From positions 1-53,417 of the forward strand of contig NZ_LABZ01000022.1 of assembly GCF_001043955.1 (NCBI RefSeq): a stretch of 53,417 nucleotides of DNA, given 5' to 3'. The translations under genes were made by a program, and so were the position numbers. Positions within the stretch are counted from its first letter, which is position 1. Every line of letters begins with the position of its first letter. The notes below the pieces were generated by a model, which saw only the letters and a list, made by a program, of their open reading frames with translations, was not told where the DNA came from and did no database searches. Positions 45,134 to 53,417 of the stretch are shown one piece after another. This DNA comes from Methylobacterium tarhaniae. Lineage in GTDB: Bacteria > Pseudomonadota > Alphaproteobacteria > Rhizobiales > Beijerinckiaceae.

Positions 45134-46873
45134 CTAGGACATGTTGAGCGCTTCAGCGTCGGTCCTACTGGAAAACGATTTATGAAGGTGGGTCAGATCC
45201 AGGCCTACGTATCTCACCTTCTCGATCTCTCGGTACAGCGTGGAAGCCTTAAGGCCCTTCCCGTAAATCGCTTCTTCGCCGTCGCTATCACGGCGCCATC
45301 CGCCCAACGCTCGAACCCGCTCAAGGCCAATCTCTGCCTCTCTGAGGGCATCCCGGTAGTTATGCCGAAAGCTGTGAAAGGAGACCCCCTTCACGTCCAT
45401 GCTGAGCTTCCCGAGAAAGCGGCGCTTGTCGTTGAACCACTTCGAAAAGGGGCCCGAGAGGTAGCCGAGTGAGTCGGGCTTTAGCTCCGGGAATAGGCGT
45501 TTCTCTCCCTTCCGCCGCATTGCTTCTGCGAAGGCCAGAAACCCGATGCGCTCGAGCTCGGGATGCACGGGGACGAAGCGCTTGCCGGCCTCCGTCTTCA
45601 CCCGCTTCTTGTCCGCGTCGTCTGCTCCTGGCTCTCCTGCGTCGTCAATGAGGATCACCGGCACACCATCCAGCGTCGTGACGTCGTCCACGTGGAGCTG
45701 GCAGCACTCTCCAAGCCTCATCCCCGTCCAGAGAGACAGGAGCGGCACCCAGAAGCGCCCGCGACTAACTACGTTTGGCCCTGGCTTGGCGTAGCCCTCC
45801 TCATCGTCCTGGCAGCCCGTGTAGAGCGGAGCGCTGAAAATGGCTTGGAGCTGTGCCGTGGTGAACGGCTGGCGAAGGTCGCGCTGGTCCCGGTCATCGG
45901 GAAGAGCCAGCCCCTCAGCCGGGTTTCGGACGACCCTCCAGTTCTTAACGCCCCATTTGAATAGGGCCGAGAGGTTGTGGAGGTAATTGTTGACCGCTGC
46001 GACGCCAATGCGCTCCAACTTTTCCGCATCCGCTACCTTGGCGGCATCCTCGAGGGACAGTTGCGGGAACCGCTGAGTGGCGTTCTTGGGCAGCCGCATG
46101 ATGACACTGCGGATGCGTTCGCAGTCCATCCGGTGGATGCCATCCACGGGCGTCTCAGGGCCTAGCAGCTCCCTCATAGCCCGGAAGACGGTCTGATAGG
46201 TCTTCAGCGTGCCCGGGGTGCGGCTGCGGGTGGGGTCCGCGAGGTAGGCGGTGATTAGCTCCTCGACCGTGCAGGAGCTGGAAGTGGAAGCTGCTTTGGG
46301 CAGTGCCGGTGTGTCGACAACCTCCCCCTTGTTTCGCTGGAGATAGGCGTCAGCCCATCGCTTCTGAGCCTTGAGCATCGCAAATCCGAGGCGACGCCAG
46401 TCCTCAGAGCCTTCCTGCACAGCCAGCTTGTTTACCTTTAGCACGTCCTCGACCTCCATCCAGATCGTGTCCATGCTGCCTGTTGCAAGCTCCTTAGCGG
46501 CAAGGGGAGCCATATATTCTGCCGCCTTGATCATGCGCTCAAAGCGATCGGCTGAGACGCCCGCCGACCTCTTCCTTTCATCATCCTCAAGGAGCTTAGA
46601 GAGCCATGTCGCGGCCAGCCTATCGGCTTCAGCCTGCGAGATCGTGTCCACAGTCCCTGTCAGGCGCCGTCTAGCGGCGTCCAACTCCTGGTCGAACTCC
46701 ACCGACCTCAGCCGTGCACGGCGTACAGCTTCGGTGCGATCGGCCGTCCCCAATGCAATCCACTTCTGCCCGCTACGCCCGCCAGGGACCACCTCACGCA
46801 ACTCGGGAGGCACCCAAGCGCGGAACGAGTACGTGCCGTTCTTGCGGCGAACGAGGCGGGTTTCGAGGCCCAT
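45134..46873 (-). CDS. Tyrosine-type site-specific integrase of the right island
   Basis: This is a protein of 579 aa. The N-terminal arm-binding part (GLETRLVRRKNGTYSFRAWVP) is followed by a SAM-like core-binding region and a catalytic domain. The first catalytic arginine is in SLWTGMRLGECCQLHVDDV, and the HxxR motif in FHSFRHNYRDAL. The nucleophile is probably the tyrosine in STLYREIEKV or in YVGLDL. It reads away from the tRNA-Ser gene and starts 98 bases from it, the usual position for an integrase that targets a tRNA 3' end. A decayed relative lies at 16270-16668. All motifs are intact, so the right island may still be mobile. Confidence 0.9.
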   Translation of the reverse strand: MGLETRLVRRKNGTYSFRAWVPPELREVVPGGRSGQKWIALGTADRTEAVRRARLRSVEFDQELDAARRRLTGTVDTISQAEADRLAATWLSKLLEDDERKRSAGVSADRFERMIKAAEYMAPLAAKELATGSMDTIWMEVEDVLKVNKLAVQEGSEDWRRLGFAMLKAQKRWADAYLQRNKGEVVDTPALPKAASTSSSCTVEELITAYLADPTRSRTPGTLKTYQTVFRAMRELLGPETPVDGIHRMDCERIRSVIMRLPKNATQRFPQLSLEDAAKVADAEKLERIGVAAVNNYLHNLSALFKWGVKNWRVVRNPAEGLALPDDRDQRDLRQPFTTAQLQAIFSAPLYTGCQDDEEGYAKPGPNVVSRGRFWVPLLSLWTGMRLGECCQLHVDDVTTLDGVPVILIDDAGEPGADDADKKRVKTEAGKRFVPVHPELERIGFLAFAEAMRRKGEKRLFPELKPDSLGYLSGPFSKWFNDKRRFLGKLSMDVKGVSFHSFRHNYRDALREAEIGLERVRALGGWRRDSDGEEAIYGKGLKASTLYREIEKVRYVGLDLTHLHKSFSSRTDAEALNMS

Positions 46874-46883
46874 CGCGAGGGGT

Positions 46884-46908
46884 CACCTGTAGCAACAACC
46901 TGTAGCAC
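46884..46908. promoter_or_regulatory. Candidate integrase arm sites, right end of the right island
   Basis: CTGTAGC occurs at 46887-46893 and 46900-46906, 13 bp apart, between the integrase start and the tRNA gene. Left-end partners with the same spacing lie at 33494 and 33507. The second motif is followed by acaggt, which forms a small inverted repeat with acctgt. Confidence 0.55.
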
Positions 46909-46970
46909 AGGTGGACGCTAACCCCTTGTATGTCAACGGTTCTAGAAGGCGCAGACACTTAGCTAAGGTC

Positions 46971-47060
46971 TGGCGGAAGGGGTGGGATTCGAACCCACGG
47001 TGGAGTTGCCCCCACGGCGGTTTTCAAGACCGCTGCCTTAAACCACTCGGCCACCCTTCC
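46971..47060 (-). tRNA. tRNA-Ser (UGA anticodon)
   Basis: The minus strand begins ggaagggtggccgag and ends cccttccgcca, giving a seven-base acceptor stem with encoded CCA. The anticodon arm gcggt-cttgaaa-accgc has anticodon TGA, and a long variable arm (gtgggggcaactccac) is typical of class II tRNA-Ser. The T arm contains ggttcgaatcc. The 90-base length fits. Its 3' end is the integration site of the adjacent islands, so the target sequence is restored by the element. Confidence 0.95.
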
Positions 47061-47403
47061 AAGCCTTTGGCGGAGCTTGGCTTTTCGCCGCGCTGCAGGA
47101 GCCCCGGAAAGCCGGGGCGCTGCCGCTTTGCTGCCCCTTCACCGGGCATTCCTCTCTATGGCCTCCCAGAGCGCGACGTCAACCTGCGTGGCCGGGTCGG
47201 CCATGATCGCAGGGCACGGGCTGGCCCGCTGCCGAGCCCGTCCGCGCTGTCCGAGGTCCGTCGCACGCCTGTCGGGCTGCAGGACGGGCCTCGCCTGCGA
47301 GCGGGAGCGTTGCCGGACGACGTGGATACCGGTTCGTCATAGAAAACGCGGCAGAATCGAAGACCGGGAGCGGCGGCCGATTGCAGCGCGGTCGGGCGCT
47401 GCC
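47061..47403. other. Gap after tRNA-Ser
   Basis: No gene is recognised. A compact stem gccccgg (47101-47107) with ccggggc (47112-47118) lies 41 bases upstream of the tRNA on the tRNA strand. The tRNA promoter should be in this region but no clear -35/-10 pair was seen. Confidence 0.35.
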
Positions 47404-47496
47404 CTAGGGGATCAACGGATTGATGACGGGAGCCAGCGCCAAGCCGAGGACGAAGGCCGCGACGGCCATGCGACGGAACTGGTTCGGCGTGATCAT
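47404..47496 (-). CDS. Candidate 30-aa membrane peptide
   Basis: The frame MITPNQFRRMAVAAFVLGLA, continuing LAPVINPLIP, is 30 aa long. It has a basic start and one hydrophobic helix of about 18 residues. A G-rich stretch precedes the ATG at 47494-47496. The pattern is typical of small membrane peptides missed by gene finders, but chance cannot be excluded for a frame this short. Confidence 0.35.
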   Translation of the reverse strand: MITPNQFRRMAVAAFVLGLALAPVINPLIP

Positions 47497-47624
47497 GGGA
47501 CCCCCCGGGCGGCGGTCAGCCGGCGTTGCGAATGCTCATACCCGCCGGTGATTGCGTGCGTGTGTTGTGCGCCGACGCAACGTATTTCGTGGTGCGGTAG
47601 CGCACCGGCATCGCATCTGCGGTT

Positions 47625-47882
47625 TCAGATCATGTCGTCAGCGAGCAGCAATGCGATGCAGGTGATGGTGACGAGGCCGATCAGAATGAGAGTGTCGGCA
47701 ATTTGCTCGCACGGCCGACTGAGCCTCGGTCGCCTCTCCGTGCGGACCGAGGCGTAGAAGGTCACCTGGTGGAACGGGAACAGCACCGCGGCGCTTCCGG
47801 CGTACGGGTCCAATTGACTCGGTCCGTCATGCTTCTCCAGCAGCGTCATGAGCCCGATCAACGTCCTGCGATTCGGGCTCAT
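47625..47882 (-). CDS. Small membrane protein coupled to the secreted FG-GAP-like protein
   Basis: This protein of 85 aa has a C-terminal hydrophobic helix (DTLILIGLVTITCIALLLADDMI). The N-terminal part is basic (MSPNRRTLIGLMTLLEKHDG), with a central region FPFHQVTFYASVRTERRPRLS. Its ATG overlaps the TGA stop of the upstream gene by four bases (ATGA at 47879-47882). That coupling is the main evidence that it is real. No family is recognised; it may anchor or partner the secreted protein encoded just before it. Confidence 0.5.
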   Translation of the reverse strand: MSPNRRTLIGLMTLLEKHDGPSQLDPYAGSAAVLFPFHQVTFYASVRTERRPRLSRPCEQIADTLILIGLVTITCIALLLADDMI

Positions 47883-48307
47883 CGTGCGGAGATCACATAC
47901 TCCTTCGTCGCCGTCGGGCAGCAGCGCGGATCGTTCGGGCCGAGCGTGGTCAACGTGACCTTGATGGTTCCCGGGCTGAAGCGAACCATTCTGGGTGCCG
48001 TCCCGTAGACATCCTGAATCTTCTTGACGAAGGAAAATCTTTTGCCGGTTCCTTTGAACAGAAAGACATCCAGGCTCGTCGAGTTTCCGCCATTGCGGTC
48101 GTCGTAATACGCGAACACGAGTGCATCATCCTTGCCGTCGGAGTTGTAGTCGCCGAAGAAGGGTGTTGTTTCAAGCGATCGGACTTTTCCGACCTTCGAT
48201 TTCACTTGCATGCGCAGGTTCGCCTTGTCCGGGTTGTTCCATTGTGCCGACGCGCAATTCGGAAATATCAATCCGGCCGCAAGCGAAACGACGGTGACGT
48301 ACTTCAT
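47879..48307 (-). CDS. Secreted FG-GAP-like protein
   Basis: This is a 142-aa protein starting at ATG 48307, with a Sec signal peptide MKYVTVVSLAAGLIFPNCASA and cleavage before QWNN. The mature part has one FG-GAP/VCBS-like repeat, TPFFGDYNSDGKDDALVFAY, with a DxNxDGxDD calcium-loop pattern, and then YDDRNGGNSTSLDVFLFKG. It ends in a region with two adjacent cysteines (PRCCPTATKEYVI). It should be periplasmic or extracellular. The gene overlaps the small membrane-protein gene downstream, which suggests a two-gene operon. The function is unknown. Confidence 0.65.
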   Translation of the reverse strand: MKYVTVVSLAAGLIFPNCASAQWNNPDKANLRMQVKSKVGKVRSLETTPFFGDYNSDGKDDALVFAYYDDRNGGNSTSLDVFLFKGTGKRFSFVKKIQDVYGTAPRMVRFSPGTIKVTLTTLGPNDPRCCPTATKEYVISAR

Positions 48308-48701
48308 CGCGGGTTCCATCTGGATGGTGAGATCGAAGGATGAAATGCAGGGGAATGCGCGGCGGCCTGGGTTTTCGTGCAAGTCCCGGCATCCATTGGG
48401 TGAGTCCCCGTTGCGAGCCGACCCGGGCCACCCGCCGCCGGCAGAGCTTCCATCGCCTCAGCCCGCGACGGGGCCGGCGCGGAGCGCGACGCGTGCGATA
48501 GCGGGACGGCGGTCACGGGCCTGACAGCCGATCCTGGATGACGGCGCCCTCGCGCGGGTCGTCCTGTCGGACAGCATCGCTGTGCGTCGATCGCGGCCGG
48601 TGAGCCCGGCCGCGGGCGGGACCGCCTTTCGCGCGGTGCCGAGCCGACGTACCGTGCGCGGTGGAGGCGGAGCGCGACGGGGCGCACCGGAGGAGACCCG
48701 C
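48308..48701. other. Divergent intergenic region
   Basis: This region separates the minus-strand secreted-protein gene from the plus-strand VOC gene and should contain both promoters. It is GC-rich, with no recognisable gene or strong hairpin. Confidence 0.35.
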
Positions 48702-49079
48702 ATGGGCTATGTTTACGACCATCTCCACCTGCGCAGCCGGGACGCGGTGGCGGCGGCGCGGTTCTACGTCGAGGTGCTGGAGGCGCGGGAGACCGGGCGT
48801 GAGGGCGGGGAGAGCCCGAGCCGGATCATCCTCGATCTCGGCGGGATGAGGATGTTCATCGAGCAGGCGCCCGAGGGCACCGGGCCGGCCGCCGTCCCGC
48901 CGCATCGCGGCATCGAGCATATCGGCCTGCGCGTCGAGGACATCGAGGCGACGGTGGCGGACCTCGCCGCCCGCGGCATCCCCCTGTTGTCGGGTATCAC
49001 CGACATGCGGCCGGGCCTGCGGATCGCCTTCTTCGAGGGGCCGGACGGCGTGCGCATCGAGGTCCTGCAGCGCGGCTGA
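48702..49079 (+). CDS. VOC family (glyoxalase-like) protein
   Basis: This protein of 125 aa has the paired beta-alpha-beta-beta-beta modules of the vicinal oxygen chelate superfamily. The first starts YDHLHLRSRDAVAAARFYVEVL, with histidines that can bind metal. The second starts IEHIGLRVEDIEATVADLAARG and ends IAFFEGPDGVRIEVLQ, with the usual metal-binding glutamate. It may be a lyase, a dioxygenase or a binding protein for a small electrophile or antibiotic; the sequence does not decide. AGGAGA upstream supports ATG 48702. It stands alone in its orientation. Confidence 0.87.
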   Translation: MGYVYDHLHLRSRDAVAAARFYVEVLEARETGREGGESPSRIILDLGGMRMFIEQAPEGTGPAAVPPHRGIEHIGLRVEDIEATVADLAARGIPLLSGITDMRPGLRIAFFEGPDGVRIEVLQRG

Positions 49080-49172
49080 GGATGCGGCTCCGCCAAAACC
49101 TGCTTCGAGACCATCGCGCTTCGCATTGATGAAGGCGCGGTGGTCTCACGCCAGGCCCTGTTCCGGTGCGTC

Positions 49173-50603
49173 CTACTCTGCGACGTGGACCACGATCGGC
49201 TGGGTGCGGCCGCGCAGGGTCAGGGGGAGCGTGCGGGTGAAGTGGGCCGCCACCTCCGGCCGGGCGGCCGAGAAGCAGCATTCCGAGACGACGATGCGGC
49301 CGCCGACCTCGCGGGTGGCGGCTTCGAGGCGGCTCGCGACGTTGACGACGTCGCCGATCACCGTGAATTCGACCCGCTGGTCGGCGCCGATATTGCCGAT
49401 CACCACCGGGCCGCAATGCACCCCGACCGCGACCCGCACCGGCGCGGCGCCGCGGGCTTCGCGCTTGGCGTTCCAGGCATCGACCTCGCGCTGGAGGTCG
49501 ACCGCGCAGGCCATCGCCCGCGCGGCGCCGTCGCCGCGCCCGTCGAGGCCGCCGAAGGTCGCCATGAAGCCGTCGCCGAGGAACTTGTCGAGGGTGCCGG
49601 CGTGGCGGAAGACCACCTTGCAGCAGCGCTCGCGGAAGCCGCGCAGGAGCGCGAAGGCGCGCTCGGGCCCCAGACCCTCGCTCATCCCGGTGAAGCCGAC
49701 CACGTCGGCGAACAGCACCGCCACCACTCGGGTCTGCGGCGCCCCGAAGCCCGCATGGGCCCGGGCCGTCAGCGCATCGGCGACGTCGGGCGAGACGTAC
49801 CGGGCGAGGTCGGCGCGCACCACCTCGGCGCGCACCTGCGCCAGCATCGTGCCCCGCCCCCGCCACACCGCGATGGCGAGCAGCAGGGTGAACAGGCCGG
49901 TGACGATGGCTTGCGTCCAGAGCGGGGTCAGGCCGACGAAGGCCGGGTCGAGGAAGATCCGCAGGGCGGCGTCGGCGCTCAGGCGTCCGTCATGGACGAT
50001 GTCGGCGAAGCGCACCGTGTCCTCGCGGCCATAGACCAGCCAGACGCCGAACGACCAGATCGCGGCGATCCAGGTCCCGGTCCAGAGCACCGCCAGCGGC
50101 CGGTAGGTCAGCGCCGCCTCGCCGAGCAGCAGCAGCAGGTAGAGGAATTCCGGGGTGCGCAGGCGGGTCTGGACCGGCCAGTCGACCCCGAGCCCGGCGG
50201 GCGGCGGCATGATGATCGCCGTGGTCACGAGCGCGATGTCGAGCACCGTGAAGGCGAGCTTGATCGCCCCCGCCCGCGGATGGTTGCGCAACCGGTAGGG
50301 CACGTAGCCGAGGAGGAAGAACAGGCCGGCGACGGCGAGGTAGTAGAGGTCGCGCGGCCAGGGCACCAGCACGAGGAGCCACAGCGACACGACCACGATG
50401 GCGACGGCCCGGGCCCGGAACGCGAAGGCGAGGCCGGCGAGCTCGGCGGCCCGCACGTTCCCGGCCAGGCGCCCACGGGCCGGGGGCGGCAGCCGGCCGG
50501 CGAGCCAGTGGCGCAGGCGCGCGACCCGCAGGCCGGCCCGGAAGGTCAGCCCGCGGGCAAGGATCAGGATTCTCGGCTGGGCCGTCGCAGCGTGCTCTGT
50601 CAC
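49173..50603 (-). CDS. Membrane-bound class III adenylate/guanylate cyclase
   Basis: This is a protein of 476 aa. About six hydrophobic segments lie in residues 60-270, including a pair in IVTGLFTLLLAIAVW. A class III catalytic domain follows at about 295-470: the metal aspartate in VLFADVVGFTGMS, the second metal site in DKFLGDGFMATFGG, GVHCGPVVIGNIG, and the transition-state segment FTVIGDVVNVASRLEAA. Activity should be in the cytoplasm. It resembles the cyclase at 5909-7204 in design but is closer to the canonical consensus. Neighbours do not suggest a ligand. The start at 50603 is supported by the position of the first membrane helix. Confidence 0.88.
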   Translation of the reverse strand: MTEHAATAQPRILILARGLTFRAGLRVARLRHWLAGRLPPPARGRLAGNVRAAELAGLAFAFRARAVAIVVVSLWLLVLVPWPRDLYYLAVAGLFFLLGYVPYRLRNHPRAGAIKLAFTVLDIALVTTAIIMPPPAGLGVDWPVQTRLRTPEFLYLLLLLGEAALTYRPLAVLWTGTWIAAIWSFGVWLVYGREDTVRFADIVHDGRLSADAALRIFLDPAFVGLTPLWTQAIVTGLFTLLLAIAVWRGRGTMLAQVRAEVVRADLARYVSPDVADALTARAHAGFGAPQTRVVAVLFADVVGFTGMSEGLGPERAFALLRGFRERCCKVVFRHAGTLDKFLGDGFMATFGGLDGRGDGAARAMACAVDLQREVDAWNAKREARGAAPVRVAVGVHCGPVVIGNIGADQRVEFTVIGDVVNVASRLEAATREVGGRIVVSECCFSAARPEVAAHFTRTLPLTLRGRTQPIVVHVAE

Positions 50604-50695
50604 GGATCCGGTCGCTGGCCTTCCGATTCCCTCATGGTAGTGCGGAATGCCGCACTGCGAAGCCCCCCGGGCTTGAACAGACCGTGAGCGGGGGG

Positions 50696-51720
<1,025 letters not shown>

Positions 51721-51724
<4 letters not shown>

Positions 51725-52761
51725 GGGATCGCCTCCGCGGTGGTGGACGTTCCGGCGCTTGCGCCGACAGGGTGGTCCTGGCGGATGCGGGCGTCCCGGG
51801 ATGGATCGCCGAGCGGATAGTGGCAGCGCACGAAGCCGTCCTGCCACGGGCGCAGGGCCGGCCGCTCGTCGCGGGAATGCGCGGTGGCGTCAGCGCAGCG
51901 CGGCGCGAACAGGCAGCCGCGCGGGCGGTCGTAGAGCCCCGGCACCACGCCCGGGATGGTGGCGAGCCGCCCGCCCTCGCTGCGCTCCGGCAAAGCCGCG
52001 AGCAGGGACGCGGTGTAGGGATGCTGGGGGCTCGCGAACAAAGCCTCGGCGGGCTGCTCCTCCATCACCTGGCCGGCATACATCACCATCATCCGGTCGG
52101 CGGTCTCGGCGACCACCCCCATGTTGTGGGTGATGAGCACCAGCGCCATGCCGCGCTCGCGCTGGAGCGAGAGCAGCAGGTCGAGGATCTGCGCCTGGAT
52201 GGTGACGTCGAGGGCGGTCGTCGGCTCGTCGGCGATGAGGAGCTTAGGGTTGCAGGCGATCGCCATGGCGATCATCACCCGCTGGTTCATGCCGCCGGAG
52301 AGCTGGTGCGGATAGGACGACAGCCGGCTCTCGGCCGCCGGGATGCCGACCTGCTCCAGGAGTTCGATCGCCCGCCGCTTCGCCGCCCGACGGTCGAGGC
52401 CGAGATGCTGGCGCAAGGACTCGGTGATCTGGAAGCCGATCGTGAAACAGGGATTGAGGCTGGTGGTCGGCTCCTGGAAGATCATCGCCACGTCGCGGCC
52501 GGTGAGGCGGCGGCGCTCGCGGGCGGGCATCCCGAGGAGGTCGGTCCCCGCGAAGGCGAGGCGGTCGGCGGTGACCCGGCCCGGATAGGCGACGAGGCCC
52601 ATCAGCGCCATCATGGTCACGCTCTTGCCCGAGCCCGACTCGCCGACGACGCCGAGCACCTCCCCCTCCTCCAGGGTCAGGCTGACGCCGTCGACGGCGC
52701 GCAAGGCTCCGCCGGCGGAGGGAAACGCGACGGACAGGTTCTGGATCTCGAGGAGCGGCAC
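51721..52761 (-). CDS. dppD: Peptide/nickel-type ABC transporter ATP-binding protein, DppD-like
   Basis: This is the first ATPase of the importer, 346 aa. Walker A is [17 protein letters not shown], the signature [19 protein letters not shown] and Walker [14 protein letters not shown]. The C-terminal HPY domain has the cysteine motif [14 protein letters not shown]. It works as a heterodimer with the dppF product on the cytoplasmic side of the permease. It starts nine bases after the end of the permease gene and overlaps dppF by four bases, so the genes form one transcript. Length and motifs are normal. Confidence 0.92.
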
Positions 52762-52770
52762 GTTGAGGCC

Positions 52771-53417
52771 TCACCGCTTCAGCTTGGGGTCGAGGGCATC
52801 GCGAAGGCCGTCCCCGACGAGGTTGAAGGCGAGCACGGTGACCAGGATGATGAGGCCGGGGAAGGTCACCACCCACCAGGCCCGGAGCACGAATTCCCGG
52901 GCATCGGCCAGCATCGTGCCCCATTCCGGCGAGGGCGGCTGGGCGCCGAGCCCCAGGAAACCGAGGGCCGCGGCATCGAGGATCGCCGTCGAGACGCCGA
53001 GCGAGGCCTGGACGATCAGGGGTGCGGCGCAGTTCGGCAGCACCTCGCTGAGCATCAGGCGCAACGGCCCGGCGCCGCTGACCCGCGCCGCGGTGACGTA
53101 GTCCTTCGATTTTTCCGCGATCACGGCGGCGCGGGCGATGCGGACGTAATGCGGCAGCACCACCACGGCGACCGCCAGCATCGCGTTCATCAGCCCGGGG
53201 CCGAGGATCGCCACGATGACGATGGCGAGGAGCAAGGACGGCAGGGTCAGGATGATGTCCATCACCCGCATGATGACGATGCCGGTGGCGCCGCCGATAA
53301 AGCCGGCGACGAGCCCCAGCATCGTGCCGACCACGATCGACACCGTCACGACCGCGATGCCGATGGAGAGCGACAGGCGGGCGCCGTGGATCAGGCGCGA
53401 GAGGATGTCGCGGCCGA
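52771..53417 (-). CDS. dppC: Peptide/nickel-type ABC transporter permease, DppC-like (5' truncated)
   Basis: This is the C-terminal part of an inner-membrane permease. Visible helices include VSIVVGTMLGLVAGFIGG, IILTLPSLLLAIVIVAILG, MLAVAVVVLPHYVRIAR and the last around FPGLIILVTVLAFNLVGDGLRDALDPKLKR, which is the standard end of DppC/NikC proteins. The EAA-type loop YVTAARVSGAGPLRLMLSEVLPNC contacts the ATPases. The frame stays open to the window edge and upstream codons still match the family (ARLSLSIGIA), so the real start lies beyond 53417. A dppB partner should follow further upstream. Confidence 0.92.
   Translation of the reverse strand, partial: GRDILSRLIHGARLSLSIGIAVVTVSIVVGTMLGLVAGFIGGATGIVIMRVMDIILTLPSLLLAIVIVAILGPGLMNAMLAVAVVVLPHYVRIARAAVIAEKSKDYVTAARVSGAGPLRLMLSEVLPNCAAPLIVQASLGVSTAILDAAALGFLGLGAQPPSPEWGTMLADAREFVLRAWWVVTFPGLIILVTVLAFNLVGDGLRDALDPKLKR

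Overview
The backbone is very GC-rich, with GTG and TTG starts, and carries genes typical of Hyphomicrobiales. Remnants of IS701-type and IS481-type transposases resemble those common in Methylobacteriaceae. I infer a Methylobacterium-like alphaproteobacterium; this comes from gene style only, not from a marker gene.

Left backbone (1-16140). A ferric-iron type ABC importer (ATPase cut by the window edge, periplasmic binding protein, fused double permease) converges on an operon of a ribbon-helix-helix regulator and a PHB-depolymerase-like esterase. That operon begins at a perfect 17-bp-arm palindrome. Next come a membrane class III nucleotide cyclase overlapping an amidoligase, an atypical tryptophanyl-tRNA synthetase, a luciferase-like flavin oxidoreductase, a long palindromic repeat, a membrane metallophosphoesterase, an HSL-type hydrolase, a lipase fused to six repeats of the NPDV/EGR type, and a small hypothetical gene.

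Accessory region (about 16270-46990). An intact tRNA-Ser(UGA) lies at 46971-47060 on the minus strand. Copies of its 3' end occur at 33415-33431 (17/17) and 16746-16765 (19/20). Just left of each copy is an integrase gene reading leftwards: intact at 45134-46873, fused to a transposase fragment near 32.4-33.3 kb, and reduced to scraps at 16270-16668. I read this as successive integrations at one tRNA gene, with the oldest element most decayed. The middle element (16746-33415) carries a low-GC 1015-aa DUF4214/RTX protein, pseudogenes (SRAP, IS481, eutC) and a 3241-aa RTX protein with three blocks of exactly seven FG-GAP repeats. The right element (33415-46990) carries a membrane-anchored hypothetical protein, a GIY-YIG/DUF4357 protein, an RNase HI, a small unknown protein, a serine recombinase and a complete type I restriction-modification operon. 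Both ends of this element carry paired CTGTAGC motifs 13 bp apart, candidate integrase arm sites.

Right backbone (46971-53417). tRNA-Ser is followed by a candidate 30-aa peptide, a two-gene unit (small membrane protein plus secreted FG-GAP-like protein), a VOC protein, a second membrane class III cyclase, and the dppC-dppD-dppF part of a peptide/nickel-type ABC importer running off the right edge.

The most interesting parts are the tandem tRNA-Ser islands, the giant triple-propeller RTX protein, the regulator/esterase operon with its palindrome, the cyclase-amidoligase pair, and the uncharacterised genes beside the restriction system.
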